Source of the DNA: Amycolatopsis sp. 2-15
GTDB lineage: Bacteria > Actinomycetota > Actinomycetes > Mycobacteriales > Pseudonocardiaceae
DNA: 64,000 bases
Assembly: GCF_030285625.1 (NCBI RefSeq)
Contig: NZ_CP127294.1
Span: 8,340,001 to 8,404,000, forward strand
Direction: 5' to 3'
The translations under genes and the position numbers were made by a program. Below are positions 32,760 to 42,011 of this stretch, piece by piece (within the stretch, counting starts at the first letter, position 1; each line of letters opens with the position of its first letter). The notes below the pieces were generated by a model. It made no database searches. It was not told the origin of the DNA and saw nothing but the letters and a program-made list of their open reading frames with translations.

Positions 32760-33859
32760 CCGGCGGCCCCGTCGGCGTCGGCCTGATCGGCGCGGGGGTC
32801 ATCAGTGACACCTATCTGGAGAACCTCACGGGCTTCCCCGACGTGCGGGTACTCTCCGTCGCCGACCTCGACGTGGCTCGCGCGCGGGCGCAGGCGGCGA
32901 AACACGGTGTGCCACAAGGGGAAACCGTCGCCGAGCTGCTGGCGAACCCGGAGATCGAGCTGGTCGTGAACCTCACGATCCCGGCCGCGCACGTCGAGGT
33001 CGGCCTCGCGGCGCTGGAGGCGGACAAGAGCGTGTGGGCGGAAAAGCCGCTCGCGCTCGACCGCCAGACGGGCCGCAAGCTGCTGGATCGCGCGCGGGAG
33101 AAGGGTTTGCGCGTGGCGAGCGCGCCCGACACCGTGCTCGGCGCCGGCCTGCAGACCGCGCGGCGCGCGATCGAGGCCGGCCGCATCGGCGAACCGCGCA
33201 CCGCACTCGCGCTGTTCCAGACGCCGGGTCCGGAGAGCTGGCACCCGGCGCCGGAGTTCCTGTTCCAGCACGGCGGCGGCCCGCTGCTGGACATGGGGCC
33301 GTACTACCTCACGGAGCTCGTTCAGCTGTTCGGCCCGATCCGCAAGGTGACCGGCGCCGGCGGCCGCGCGCGGGACACGCGCGTGATCGGCTCGGGTCCG
33401 CGGGCCGGCACGGAGTTCGCGGTGACCGTGCCGACCACGGTGACCGCGCTCGTCGAGTTCACCCGCGGCGGCAGCGCGCAGGTCGTGCTGAGCTTCGATT
33501 CCGCCTTGGCGCGCACCGGTTTCGTCGAGGTGTCGGGCGCGCTCGGCACCGCGGTGCTGCCCGACCCCAACCGCTTCGACGGCGCCACGAAGCTGCACCT
33601 GCTGGGCGCCGCCGAGCCGGAAGAGCTTGCGCCGCAAGGACACGCGGCCTCGCGCGGCACGGGCGCGCTGGAGCTCGCCCGCGCGATCCGGGCCGGGGAG
33701 CCGGAACGCGCGTCCGGGGAACTGGCCTACCACGTGCTCGACGCGATGCTCGCCATCGACGAGTCGATCACGCGCGGCCAGTCCGTGGAGCTGGCCAGCA
33801 CCGTCGAGGTCCCGCCCGCCCTGCCGGTCGACTGGGACCCCTATGCGGCCACCCTGTAG
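32756..33859 (+). CDS. Gfo/Idh/MocA family oxidoreductase
   Basis: A 367-residue NAD(P)-dependent oxidoreductase. The N-terminal Rossmann fold has GVGLIGAGVISDTYLENL and the nicotinamide-site motif WAEKPLALD with its lysine. The C-terminal GFO-IDH-MocA beta-sheet domain contains GGGPLLDMGPYYLTELVQLFG, with the conserved D-x-G-x-Y/H pattern. It starts with GTG inside the stop of the isomerase gene. It probably oxidises a sugar or cyclitol made or used by that isomerase. Exact substrate unknown. It converges on a TetR gene with only 3 bases between them. Confidence 0.9.
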   Translation: MTGGPVGVGLIGAGVISDTYLENLTGFPDVRVLSVADLDVARARAQAAKHGVPQGETVAELLANPEIELVVNLTIPAAHVEVGLAALEADKSVWAEKPLALDRQTGRKLLDRAREKGLRVASAPDTVLGAGLQTARRAIEAGRIGEPRTALALFQTPGPESWHPAPEFLFQHGGGPLLDMGPYYLTELVQLFGPIRKVTGAGGRARDTRVIGSGPRAGTEFAVTVPTTVTALVEFTRGGSAQVVLSFDSALARTGFVEVSGALGTAVLPDPNRFDGATKLHLLGAAEPEELAPQGHAASRGTGALELARAIRAGEPERASGELAYHVLDAMLAIDESITRGQSVELASTVEVPPALPVDWDPYAATL

Positions 33860-33862
33860 CGG

Positions 33863-34462
33863 TCAGTCCTCGGGATCCAGGGGGACGGCGAGCAGGGTGC
33901 GCAGGTAGAACCGCAAGGAGCCGACGAGGTCGACGTCGGCGGGGGTGGTGAGCCACTGGACCTGCAACCCGTCCATGAGGGCGATGAACGTGAGCGCCGC
34001 GAAGTCCGGGTCGACGCCCTCGCGCAGCTCGCCCGTCGTGGCCAGCAGCCGGAACGAGCCGATCACGCTTTCGCGCGCCTGCCGGTAATGCTCCTCGAAA
34101 TACTCGTGCGCGGGGTGGTCGGGCGCCACCGCCTCGGCCGCCAGCCGCGAGTACAGGTCGACGATGCCCGGGTGGCGCACGTTGTGCTCGGCCAGCGCGA
34201 CGAAGTGCCGCAGCACCTCCAGTCCGGGCGGCACGGTCAGCTGCTCGCGCTCGGAGTCCTCGGCGTCCCGCCGTTCGAGCACGGCGGCGAGCAGCGCCTC
34301 CTTGGTGGGGAAGTAGTACAGCAGCCCGGCGTGGCTGATGCCGACCCGCTTGGCGATCTCCCGCAACGACGAACCGTGGTAGCCGGCCTCGCCGTACACC
34401 ACGGCGGCCGCGGAAATGATGTCCTCGCGGCGGATCCGGCCCTTCAGGTAACCCCCGGTCAC
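33863..34462 (-). CDS. TetR/AcrR family transcriptional regulator
   Basis: A 199-residue regulator of standard length. The helix-turn-helix lies in residues 13-60: REDIISAAAVVYGEAGYHGSSLREIAKRVGISHAGLLYYFPTKEALLAAVL. The ligand domain shows the TetR_C-like AALTFIALMDGLQVQWL segment. The start is GTG at 34462. It is not divergent from a clear target; the nearest genes are the convergent sugar oxidoreductase and an SDR transcribed in the same direction 154 bases upstream. Ligand and targets unknown. Confidence 0.87.
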   Translation of the reverse strand: MTGGYLKGRIRREDIISAAAVVYGEAGYHGSSLREIAKRVGISHAGLLYYFPTKEALLAAVLERRDAEDSEREQLTVPPGLEVLRHFVALAEHNVRHPGIVDLYSRLAAEAVAPDHPAHEYFEEHYRQARESVIGSFRLLATTGELREGVDPDFAALTFIALMDGLQVQWLTTPADVDLVGSLRFYLRTLLAVPLDPED

Positions 34463-34615
34463 GGGAGCGTGCTCGGTTCGGCGCGGCCCATCCGCCCATC
34501 ATGCCGCAGGCACGAACGTTCCCCGCATACCCCGCGAGCAGACATGCCGGACACCTCCACGAGACACGACGTCGGCAGATCCGCAGGTGGCGACGACCCT
34601 GCGGGATACAACCTG

Positions 34616-35410
34616 CTACGGGAGGATCGAGTCGACGTAACCGCCGTCGACGCGGAGGGCGCCGCCGGTGGTGGCGGAGGCCAGCGGTGAGCTCAGGTAC
34701 ACCACGAGGTTCGCGATCTCCTCCGGCTCGATCAGCCGCTGCAGCAACGACTGGGGGCGGTGGGTCTTCATGAACTCCCGCTGTGCCTGCTCCCACGGCA
34801 GGTTCTTGTCCACGAGCTGGTAGACGAAGTCCTCGACGCCGCCGGTGTGCGTGGGGCCGGCGATCACGGAGTTGACCGTGACGCCGGTCCCCGCCGCCGC
34901 TTTGGCGAAGCCGCGCGAGACGCCCAGCAGCGCCGTCTTCGACATGCCGTAGTGGATCATCTCGGCGGGGATCACCACGGCCGAGTCGCTGGCGATGTTG
35001 AGCACGCGGCCCCAGCCCTGCTCGGTCATCGCGGGCAGCGTGAGGCGCGTCAGCCGCACGGCCGCGAGCACGTTGACCTCGAAGTAGCGCCGCCAGTCGT
35101 CGTCGGTGATCTCCAGGGGCTCCTGTGCGCCGAAGATGCCGAGGTTGTTCACGAGGACGTCGACGCGCCCGGCGCTGTCGAGGACTCGGCGCGCGCCTTC
35201 GTCGGTGGTGACGTCGCCGGCCCCGGCCACGAACTCCCCGTCCGGCACCTGGCTCTGGAGCGTCTCGATCGCCTTCGCGACGCCGGCGTCGTTGCGCCCG
35301 TTGATCACCACACGCGCGCCCGCCTTCGCGAGCCCCGCGGCGATCGCCGCGCCGATCCCCTGCGTGGACCCGGTGACGAGCGCCGTCCTGCCGTCGAGGT
35401 CGAGCTTCAT
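34616..35410 (-). CDS. SDR family oxidoreductase
   Basis: A 264-residue classical short-chain dehydrogenase/reductase. The cofactor loop is TGSTQGIG (13-20), the structural motif NNLG (88-91, for NNAG), the catalytic serine S141 or S143 in IASDSA and the Y154-x3-K158 pair in HYGMSK. The C-terminal GGALRVDGGYVDS is usual. Arg39 after the second strand (NGRN) favours NADP. AAGGAA lies upstream of the ATG. Substrate unknown; resembles 3-oxoacyl-ACP-reductase-like SDRs. Confidence 0.9.
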   Translation of the reverse strand: MKLDLDGRTALVTGSTQGIGAAIAAGLAKAGARVVINGRNDAGVAKAIETLQSQVPDGEFVAGAGDVTTDEGARRVLDSAGRVDVLVNNLGIFGAQEPLEITDDDWRRYFEVNVLAAVRLTRLTLPAMTEQGWGRVLNIASDSAVVIPAEMIHYGMSKTALLGVSRGFAKAAAGTGVTVNSVIAGPTHTGGVEDFVYQLVDKNLPWEQAQREFMKTHRPQSLLQRLIEPEEIANLVVYLSSPLASATTGGALRVDGGYVDSILP

Positions 35411-35490
35411 GGATTTCCTTCCGCTCGGATGATCTTGGTACCCATCCTCCCGCGCCGGGCCGCTGCGCGCCCGATGCCGCACGCGTCCCT

Positions 35491-36198
35491 TCACCCGAGC
35501 GGCACGCCCACGAGGTGCCCGACGTCCTGCGCCACCGTCATCCGGAACCCGCCGTCGTGGCCGCGTTCCCAGGCCGTGACGGAGCCGTTGGGCACGTCGG
35601 TGCGCACGGCCGTGGCCAGCAGCTCCTGCTCCGGGACGGACTCCAGGACGTAGCGCAGCGCGAACACCGTCATCTCGTGCGCCACGAACAGCACGCGCAG
35701 GCCCGGCGTCTCGGTGCTCAGTTCGGCGAGCAGCGACCGAACGCGCAGGACGACGTCGGCCCAGGACTCCCCGCCGGGTGGGCGGTAGTAGAACTTGCCG
35801 AGGCGCTGTTTGCGGCGCAGCTCGTCCGGCCATCGTTCGGCGACGCCGTGGCTGGTGAGCAGGTCGAGCACCCCCAGTTCGCGGTCGCGCAGCCGCTCGT
35901 CGACGCGCAGGCCGCCGGGGACCTCCACGCCGCGTTCCTTAGCCACGGCCAGCGCGAGCCGCGCCGTGTCCAGGGACCGCAGGTACGGGGACGCCACCAC
36001 GAGCTCGGGCGGGTCCGTCGCGAGCCACCCCCCCGCTGCCCGCGCCTGGCGCACGCCCAGCTCGCTCAGCGGCACGTCGGCGTCGCGCTCGGCGATGTCG
36101 ATGACCTCGTGGCCCGCGGCTTCGGCGGCCTCGCGCGCGAGATTGCCGGTGCTCTGCCCGTGGCGCAGCAGGCCTACCCGCTCAAGTCGTGTCGTCAC
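35491..36198 (-). CDS. Histidine phosphatase (phosphoglycerate mutase-like) family protein
   Basis: A 235-residue protein of the histidine phosphatase superfamily. The phosphohistidine loop LLRHGQSTGN is at 9-18. Further marks are PLSELGVRQARAAGGWL, ASPYLRSLDTARLAL, the glutamate in RDRELGVLD, and the second catalytic histidine in FVAHEMTVFALRYV. It could be a phosphatase for small metabolites or a regulatory phosphatase. An insert before the PPGGESWADV segment makes it longer than minimal members. It is close to, but not overlapping, its neighbours, so probably single. Confidence 0.87.
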   Translation of the reverse strand: MTTRLERVGLLRHGQSTGNLAREAAEAAGHEVIDIAERDADVPLSELGVRQARAAGGWLATDPPELVVASPYLRSLDTARLALAVAKERGVEVPGGLRVDERLRDRELGVLDLLTSHGVAERWPDELRRKQRLGKFYYRPPGGESWADVVLRVRSLLAELSTETPGLRVLFVAHEMTVFALRYVLESVPEQELLATAVRTDVPNGSVTAWERGHDGGFRMTVAQDVGHLVGVPLG

Positions 36199-36228
36199 AG
36201 ATCTTCAGTACCCCGAAACGCGCCGATT

Positions 36229-37236
36229 TCACAGCAACGCCCGCATCCGGGTCACCGCGCCCTCGGCCTGCGCGGGCGAGCGCCGGCCAAGGCCACACGA
36301 CGTGGCGAGGTCCACCGGGCGCCCCAGCGCCGTCTCGACGTGGTCGCGCACCGTCAGCTGGGCCCGCTCGTCCTGCCGCTCGTGCGCGATCCCCGCGACC
36401 ACGACAGCCGATCCCGGACGCAGGCGGCGCAGCGGCGCGTAGAACGCCGCGGCGGGCGGCGGCTCGTCACCGCCGGACATCGGCAGGTGCACGAAGTCCA
36501 GCGGACGGCCGACGGGCCAGCGCCGCACCACCGCGTTGGCGAGGGCGACCATCGGCGCGGCCGAGCGGGGCTGCCGCAGAGCGCGGTGGCCGAGGTCGCC
36601 GAAGCACAGGTGCACGCCGAACCGCGTGCCCTCCGGTGCCCGGGCCGCCTGGCGGGGCACCAGGAACGCCATCAGCTCCGCGACGAGCCGGCGCAGCGGC
36701 GGCGGCGCGGCGGTCACGGCGATCAACGCCAGCGGCAGCTCCAGCTGGAACACCACCCGGTCGCCCTCCGCGGCTTGCACCCGCGAAATCTGCGCCTGCG
36801 CGGCCCGCAGGAACGCGCGTGCGTGTTTGACCACGCCGAGCGGGCCGAAGATGAACAGCGCCATGTCGAGGTATCCCGGCGCGCCCACCTGCAACGGCTC
36901 CCCCGCCGTCGCGGGATTGCCCGAAGCACGCAGCAGCTCGAACTCCGCCAGCGCGTCGTCGGCGATGTGCAACGGAATCTGCCCGGGTTCGAGCCGCCGG
37001 GCCGCGAGGCGATCGGTGTCGTCGTAGCCGGTCCAGTCGCCGTCCTTGACCACGCGCACCGCGCCGGATCGCTTGAGCTCCTTGACTACGGGCACGAACC
37101 ACTGCAGGCGCTTGCCCGTCTCACCGCCGCTGATCCGGCGCAGCTGCCCCGCGAGCTCACCGCGCTGCCACCGAAACGCCTCGTCCGCGTCCGCGAACTG
37201 CGGCAGCGTCCCCACGAAGTGCAATCGACGATCCAT
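36229..37236 (-). CDS. MetE-like (UROD/MetE superfamily) protein
   Basis: About 335 residues, starting MDRRLHFVGTLPQFADADEAF. The barrel is like the C-terminal half of cobalamin-independent methionine synthase: the early LHFVGTLP, HLCFGDLGHR (zinc-site H-x-C like), PLDFVHLPMSGG, and the end LATSCGLGRRSPAQAEGAVTRM, which parallels the DCGLGRR zinc cysteine of MetE. It lacks the N-terminal MetE domain, so it is probably a stand-alone methyltransferase or a homologue with another thiol or methyl substrate. Actinobacteria often carry several such proteins. An alternative GTG lies 6 bases upstream. Confidence 0.72.
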   Translation of the reverse strand: MDRRLHFVGTLPQFADADEAFRWQRGELAGQLRRISGGETGKRLQWFVPVVKELKRSGAVRVVKDGDWTGYDDTDRLAARRLEPGQIPLHIADDALAEFELLRASGNPATAGEPLQVGAPGYLDMALFIFGPLGVVKHARAFLRAAQAQISRVQAAEGDRVVFQLELPLALIAVTAAPPPLRRLVAELMAFLVPRQAARAPEGTRFGVHLCFGDLGHRALRQPRSAAPMVALANAVVRRWPVGRPLDFVHLPMSGGDEPPPAAAFYAPLRRLRPGSAVVVAGIAHERQDERAQLTVRDHVETALGRPVDLATSCGLGRRSPAQAEGAVTRMRALL

Positions 37237-37329
37237 GATCACCGGACGTTACGCACGCACCACATCCCCGGGTACCCGCAGCTAACGAAGTGTATCCGGA
37301 AGGCCACGCAACGTGTCACGACGCGGCGG

Positions 37330-37845
37330 TCAGAGGTCCTTGCGGTACACGAGGAAATCGCACTCCGTCGCCAGCAGCGGCGCTAGGTGCGGGTAGGCCT
37401 CTTCGATCGTCGACTTCTCCTCGATGCGGTAGCCCAGCCGCGTGTACCAGGCGGCGAGGAACTCCTTCGACGGATGCGTGAACGACCGAGGGACCAGCAG
37501 CTCGAGCTGCATCCGCCGCCGGCCCAGTGCCCGGCAGCGGTCTTCGGCGAACCGCACCAGCTCACGCCCGATGCCCGCGCCCTGCCGCTGCGGCGCAGCG
37601 GCCAGCAGGCCGAACTCGCCGACGCCGTCGGCGACCGTCCGCACTCGCACGCAGCCGACCACGCGACCCGACTGGCGCGCCACGGCGATCTCGCCGGCCG
37701 CGACGAGCCCGGCCACCTCGGCCGCGCCCGTCCGGCCCGCCGCGCCCGCCCACAGGCCGGCCTCGGCGGTCGCGTAGACGACGTTCACCAGGGCGGCGAC
37801 CTCGGCCGCGAGCACCTCGTCGGCCGCAGCGGACTGCGGCAGCAT
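37330..37845 (-). CDS. GNAT family N-acetyltransferase
   Basis: A 171-residue acetyltransferase. The acetyl-CoA loop is QRQGAGIGRELVRFAEDRCRA (R/Q-x-x-G-x-G/A), preceded by the GEFGLLAAAP strand. The C-terminal part FLAAWYTRLGYRIEEKSTIEEAYPHLAPLLATECDF is like many GNATs of unknown substrate. I start at ATG 37845, which has GAGG 5 bases upstream. A better placed GAGGAGG lies further up, before a possible CTG start 21 bases earlier, so up to seven extra residues are possible. Confidence 0.82.
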   Translation of the reverse strand: MLPQSAAADEVLAAEVAALVNVVYATAEAGLWAGAAGRTGAAEVAGLVAAGEIAVARQSGRVVGCVRVRTVADGVGEFGLLAAAPQRQGAGIGRELVRFAEDRCRALGRRRMQLELLVPRSFTHPSKEFLAAWYTRLGYRIEEKSTIEEAYPHLAPLLATECDFLVYRKDL

Positions 37846-37904
37846 CTCGACCTCGACTGCGTCCAGGGCGCACCTCCTCGTCGGCCGCCCAGTGTACGAA
37901 CCGA

Positions 37905-38381
37905 TCACCGCCCGGTCGCACCGTCGATGAGTTCCCGGAGGATGTCGGCGTGACCGGCGTGCCGGCCGGTTTCCTCGACGAGGTGCGTGAGCGCCCAGCG
38001 CACGCTCGGCCCGCGGCGCCCCTGGATCGGTGTGGCGAGGTCGGTGCAGGCGTCGAGCACGGCGTTCGCGCGGTCGACCGTCTCCCGGTAGCGCGCGACC
38101 ACGTCGGCGACGCTGTCGGCCGGCGCGGCCCGGAAGGTCGCCGGCCAGCGGATGCCGGTCTCGCCGAGGAAGGTCGCCCGCTCGACGAAAGTCAGGTGGT
38201 TGAGCAGCCCGAGCAGGTTCGTGCCCGACGGCACCGCCGCCGTCCGCACTGCCGGCTCCGGCGCCCCCGCCACCTTCGCGGCGACGGAGGTGCGCAGGTA
38301 GTCGAGGAACCCGCGCAGCACTTCGGCCTCGCTGTTCCCGGTCCGTGGCGGCGGCGCGTCGCGGCGCTTGGTGGCGGGCAA
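37905..38381 (-). CDS. DinB-like (DUF664) protein
   Basis: A 158-residue four-helix DinB/DUF664 protein. Seen are LRGFLDYLRTSVAAKVAG, LLGLLNHLTFVERATFLG with the first metal histidine, and the C-terminal ALTHLVEETGRHAGHADILRELIDG with the remaining histidines (H-x3-E-x3-R-H-x2-H). Members are mycothiol- or bacillithiol-dependent transferases or metal-binding proteins of unknown substrate. The TTG start at 38381 is chosen because AAGGAG lies 5 bases before it; upstream in-frame starts lack one. Confidence 0.82.
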   Translation of the reverse strand: MPATKRRDAPPPRTGNSEAEVLRGFLDYLRTSVAAKVAGAPEPAVRTAAVPSGTNLLGLLNHLTFVERATFLGETGIRWPATFRAAPADSVADVVARYRETVDRANAVLDACTDLATPIQGRRGPSVRWALTHLVEETGRHAGHADILRELIDGATGR

Positions 38382-38469
38382 GTGAGCTCCTTCCGTCGGC
38401 TTCACCCCAGTCTTGCCACGTCTTCGCCGATTCGGCACGGAAACTTGCCAGTCCGGCAAAAGAACCACG

Positions 38470-39261
38470 CTACGAAGTCACCGCTGCGGAATCGGCCTCG
38501 ACCGGCCGCGCCTCGCCGAACCCGCCGTACCGGCCGGCCTTCGCGCGCTTGCGCACCTCGTCGAAGTGCCGGTGCACGGCCTCCGCCGCGGCGTCGCCGT
38601 CGCGCGAGACCAGCGCGTCGACGATCACCTGGTGCCGCTTCGCCGTGCTCGCCGCCGACGACACCGGCCCGCCGAGCTCGCCCTCGGCCGCGCGGTAGAC
38701 GTCCCAGAACAGCCCCGTGAGCTCTCGCGCCAGGTCGAAGCCCGCTTCCGCGCAGATGAGGTCGTGGAACTCCCGGTCGGCGGCCGCGGCGTCGGGCCCC
38801 TTGCGGCGCATCCGCGCGACGCAGGCCTCCAGCTCGGCGATCAGCTCGGGGCGGTGCTCCGAGGCGACCCGCCGGGTCAGCTCCGTCTCGATCATCTCGC
38901 GGACCTCAAGCAGGTCGCGCAGGCGCCCGGCGTCGCTGGCGCCGCGGGTGCGCGTGCGGAACAGCAGCCACGTCTGCAGGGCCTCGGAGCCGGCCGAGCC
39001 GACGAACGTGCCGTAGCCGTGGCGGATCTCGACGATGCCGAGCGCCTGCAGTGCCTTGATCGCCTCCCGGATCGAGTTGCGGCTCACCCCGATGTCTTCC
39101 ATCAGGCTGAGTTCCGTGGGCATCGGCGCGCCCGGCGGGAGGTCGCGGTCGATGATCAGATCGATGATCCGCTTGGTGATCTCTTCACTGCGTTGCGGGC
39201 GCGCCAAAACAGTCTCCCCGGATGTTCTTTCCTTCGCTGGCACGTCGCCATCGGAGGACAT
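38470..39261 (-). CDS. FadR/NanR-type GntR regulator (FCD domain)
   Basis: A 263-residue regulator. The winged helix (about residues 22-95) includes PTELSLMEDIGVSRNSIREAIKALQALGIVEIRHGYGTFV. The FCD effector domain (about 110-245) has LLEVREMIETELTRR, ADREFHDLICAEAG and a later histidine in HRHFDEV. E. coli NanR is of this class. It diverges from the sugar-scavenging ABC/sialidase operon, and a perfect palindrome lies between them. ACATCCTA overlaps its own start codon, resembling that palindrome's half-site, so autoregulation is likely. Confidence 0.88.
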   Translation of the reverse strand: MSSDGDVPAKERTSGETVLARPQRSEEITKRIIDLIIDRDLPPGAPMPTELSLMEDIGVSRNSIREAIKALQALGIVEIRHGYGTFVGSAGSEALQTWLLFRTRTRGASDAGRLRDLLEVREMIETELTRRVASEHRPELIAELEACVARMRRKGPDAAAADREFHDLICAEAGFDLARELTGLFWDVYRAAEGELGGPVSSAASTAKRHQVIVDALVSRDGDAAAEAVHRHFDEVRKRAKAGRYGGFGEARPVEADSAAVTS

Positions 39262-39353
39262 CCTACGTCATACCTCACCGATTTCGGCCCGGCGGCGAAA
39301 AGCCACGTCCCCTTGACCGGCACCCGGAGGAGTTCTAGGGTTCGGCGAGGTCA

Positions 39354-39372
39354 TAGGACGTCCCACGTCCTA
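39354..39372. promoter_or_regulatory. Palindromic operator of the ABC/aldolase/sialidase operon
   Basis: TAGGACGT (39354-39361), CCC, ACGTCCTA (39365-39372) is a perfect 8-3-8 dyad 46 bases before the binding-protein ATG. A related half-site ACATCCTA (39258-39265) overlaps the FadR-type regulator's start. Size and symmetry fit a GntR-family dimer. It most likely blocks the operon until the inducer is bound. Confidence 0.65.
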
Positions 39373-39418
39373 CTTCTCATGACTTCTGGTGGGCGAAACA
39401 CACAGTCAGGAGACATCG

Positions 39419-41032
39419 ATGTCCCGAACCGCCATGGGGACCGGCCCCGCGTTCGACCGGCGCACGCTGCTGCGCTACGCGGGCCTCGTGGGCGCCACCG
39501 CCGCCTTCTCCTCCACGCTGGCCGCGTGCGGCGGCCCCGCGTCGACGAACAAGACGGGCAGCTCCACCGACTCCCTCACCGCAGTGATCGGCTACGGCAA
39601 CAACCAGTCCTGGGACCCGTTGCAGACCGCCTCGGCGTTCTCCATGGCCGCCATCCTGCACAGCTACGAATCGCTCGTCGAAGGCGACCCCGTCACGCGG
39701 GCCCCGTTCCCCGGCCTCGCGAAGGCGCTGCCCGCCGACGTGAGCGGCACCAGCATCAAGTTCGAGCTGCGCGAGGGCGCCAAGTGGCACGACGGGCAGC
39801 CCGTGACCGCCGACGACGTGGTGTTCACCTACGCCCGCGCCCTGGACGCGAAGGAGAACGTGCTCATCCACAGCTTCTTCGCCCAGTGGCTGCAAGACGT
39901 CAAGAAGGTCGACGACCACACCGTCGAGTTCGTGCTGAAGTTCCCCTTCCCGTATGCGCTGCAGCGGATCCAGATCTGCAAGATCCTGCCGAAGCACGTG
40001 TACGAGAACAACTGGCCGCTCGCCGCGGGCGGCAAGGTGGTGGGTTCCGGGCCGTACAAGGTCACCGAGCAGGCGCCGCTGTCGCACACTTCGTTCGAGA
40101 AGTTCGCCGACTACAACGGGCCCCGCCCCGCCGCGTACCAGAAGATGCTGTGGAAGTCCATTGTGGACTCCGCCCCGCGCGTGGCCGCGATCTCCGGCGC
40201 GAAGCCCGACGCGCAGATCGTGGAGAACATCCCGGCCGCCAACGCCGGCCAGCTGCGCAAGGCCGGGCGCACCGTCGAGTTCGCCGACGGCGGCAACAAC
40301 CTGTACCTGATGTTCAACACCGCCCACGCGCCCTTCGACGACAAGCGCGTGCGCCAGGCGCTGCACTACGCCATCGACAAGAAGAAGATGATCGACATCG
40401 GCCTGCGCGGCACCGGCACCGCGGGCACGTCGTTCATCAACCCGAAGCTGCCGCAGTCGCAACCGGCGTCGCAGAGCTTCACCTACGAACCGGCGAAGGC
40501 CAAGCAGCTGCTGGCCGAGGCCGGCGTCAGCAACCTGAAGATCTCCCTGTCCACCACCAATACCTCACTCGTGCTCGACTGCGTGAAGGTGATCAAGGAG
40601 GGCTGGGACGCCATCGGCGTGGAGACCACTTTGGACTCCCAGGACACCAAGGCGCTGTTCTCCAAACTGGACAACGGCAACGACTTCCAGGTCGTGTCCA
40701 CCACGAACAACCCGATGCAGTTCGGCAACGACCCCGACCTGCTGATCCGCTACTACTACGACGCGCAGTCGCTGATGATGACGAAGTACGCGCGCTGGAA
40801 CAACGCCGACACCCAGGCCCTGCTCGGGCTGCAGAACCAGGCGGCCGCGGAGCCGGACGAGACCAAGCGCAACGGGCTGTACAAACAGCTGCTGGACCTG
40901 ATCTCCGAGCAGGCCGTGATCTACCCGATCGTGTTCACCCAGCTCGGCACGGCGTGGGACGCGACGGCGATCACCGGCGTGCGCGCGCAGGGTTACCCCG
41001 GCATCTACCTCAACCAGGCCAAGCCGGTCTGA
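39419..41032 (+). CDS. ABC transporter substrate-binding lipoprotein, family 5 (dipeptide/sialic-acid type)
   Basis: A 537-residue binding protein. Its Tat-like lipoprotein signal peptide has FDRRTLLRYAGLVGATAAFSSTLAAC, with the cysteine as lipid anchor. The SBP_bac_5 domain includes LREGAKWHDGQPVTADDVVFTY, GSGPYKV and VRQALHYAIDKKKMIDIGLRG. Family members bind di- or oligopeptides, but also nickel, opines, sugars and, in the Haemophilus ducreyi Sat system, sialic acid. AGGAGA precedes the ATG. It is the first gene of a seven-gene operon whose enzymes point to sialylated sugars as ligand. Confidence 0.9.
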   Translation: MSRTAMGTGPAFDRRTLLRYAGLVGATAAFSSTLAACGGPASTNKTGSSTDSLTAVIGYGNNQSWDPLQTASAFSMAAILHSYESLVEGDPVTRAPFPGLAKALPADVSGTSIKFELREGAKWHDGQPVTADDVVFTYARALDAKENVLIHSFFAQWLQDVKKVDDHTVEFVLKFPFPYALQRIQICKILPKHVYENNWPLAAGGKVVGSGPYKVTEQAPLSHTSFEKFADYNGPRPAAYQKMLWKSIVDSAPRVAAISGAKPDAQIVENIPAANAGQLRKAGRTVEFADGGNNLYLMFNTAHAPFDDKRVRQALHYAIDKKKMIDIGLRGTGTAGTSFINPKLPQSQPASQSFTYEPAKAKQLLAEAGVSNLKISLSTTNTSLVLDCVKVIKEGWDAIGVETTLDSQDTKALFSKLDNGNDFQVVSTTNNPMQFGNDPDLLIRYYYDAQSLMMTKYARWNNADTQALLGLQNQAAAEPDETKRNGLYKQLLDLISEQAVIYPIVFTQLGTAWDATAITGVRAQGYPGIYLNQAKPV

Positions 41033-41051
41033 CGCGGGAGGACCACCCACC

Positions 41052-42011
41052 GTGATCGTCGTCGTGCGGATGCTGGCCTCTCGCATCCTCGCCCTGATCC
41101 CGCTGCTGCTCGGCGTGATCCTGTTCGTGTTCATCGTGATGCAGTTCTCCCCCGTGGACCCGGCGCTCGCCGCGTTCAACGGGGCGAACGCGACCGAGGC
41201 GCAGCTGGAGCAGTTCCGCCAGGCCAACGGGCTGCTCGATCCCCTGCCCCTGCAGTACGTGCACTTCGTGTGGCACCTGCTGCAAGGCGACTTCGGCACC
41301 AGCGTGATCACCAAGGAGCCGGTGGGCCAGACCATCGCCACCGCGCTCCCGCTCACCGTGCAGCTCACGCTGCTCGGGCTGCTGATCGCGCTCGTGCTCT
41401 CGGTCGTGCTCGGCGTGACGTCGGCGCTGTTCCGCGGCCGCTGGCCCGACCACCTGATCCGAGTGGTCACGCTGGCGGGCGTCGCGGCGCCGGCGTTCTG
41501 GATCGCGCTGCTGCTCGTGCAGTGGCTCGCCGTGGGCAAGGGCCTGTTCCCCACCAGCGGTTACGTGAGCCCGGCCGACTCGGTGTCGGGCTGGCTCAAC
41601 TCGCTGACGCTGCCGGCGATCTCCCTGTCGCTGCCGGTCGCCGCGCAGCTCACGCGGGTGATCCGCACGTCAATGGTCGAGGAGCTGGACAAGGACTACG
41701 TGCGCACGGCCCGCGGCGGCGGCCTGCCGCCCGTGGTCGTGGTGGGCCGCAACGTGCTGCGCAACGCGCTGGTCAACCCGCTCACCGTGCTCGGCCTGCG
41801 CGTGGGCTACCTGCTCGGCGGCGCGGTGGTGATCGAGACGATGTTCGCGCTGCCCGGCATGGGCCAGAACATGATCCAGGCCGTGCAGGACGGCGACACG
41901 GCGAAGGTCCAGGGCTTCGTGATCACCATCGCCGTGGGCTTCGTGCTCGTGAACCTCATCGTCGACGTGCTCTACCTCATCGCCAATCCCCGACTGCGGA
42001 GCCACTCCTGA
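41052..42011 (+). CDS. ABC transporter permease (DppB-like)
   Basis: A 319-residue permease with six helices. It starts (GTG) with VRMLASRILALIPLLLGVILFVFIVMQF, typical of DppB/OppB. The EAA-like cytoplasmic loop is VRTARGGGLPPVVVVGRNVLRNALVNPLTV (residues about 217-246), and a C-terminal ALPGMGQNMIQAVQDGD segment follows. It overlaps the next gene by one base (TGATG), so the two membrane components are made together. Confidence 0.92.
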   Translation: MIVVVRMLASRILALIPLLLGVILFVFIVMQFSPVDPALAAFNGANATEAQLEQFRQANGLLDPLPLQYVHFVWHLLQGDFGTSVITKEPVGQTIATALPLTVQLTLLGLLIALVLSVVLGVTSALFRGRWPDHLIRVVTLAGVAAPAFWIALLLVQWLAVGKGLFPTSGYVSPADSVSGWLNSLTLPAISLSLPVAAQLTRVIRTSMVEELDKDYVRTARGGGLPPVVVVGRNVLRNALVNPLTVLGLRVGYLLGGAVVIETMFALPGMGQNMIQAVQDGDTAKVQGFVITIAVGFVLVNLIVDVLYLIANPRLRSHS

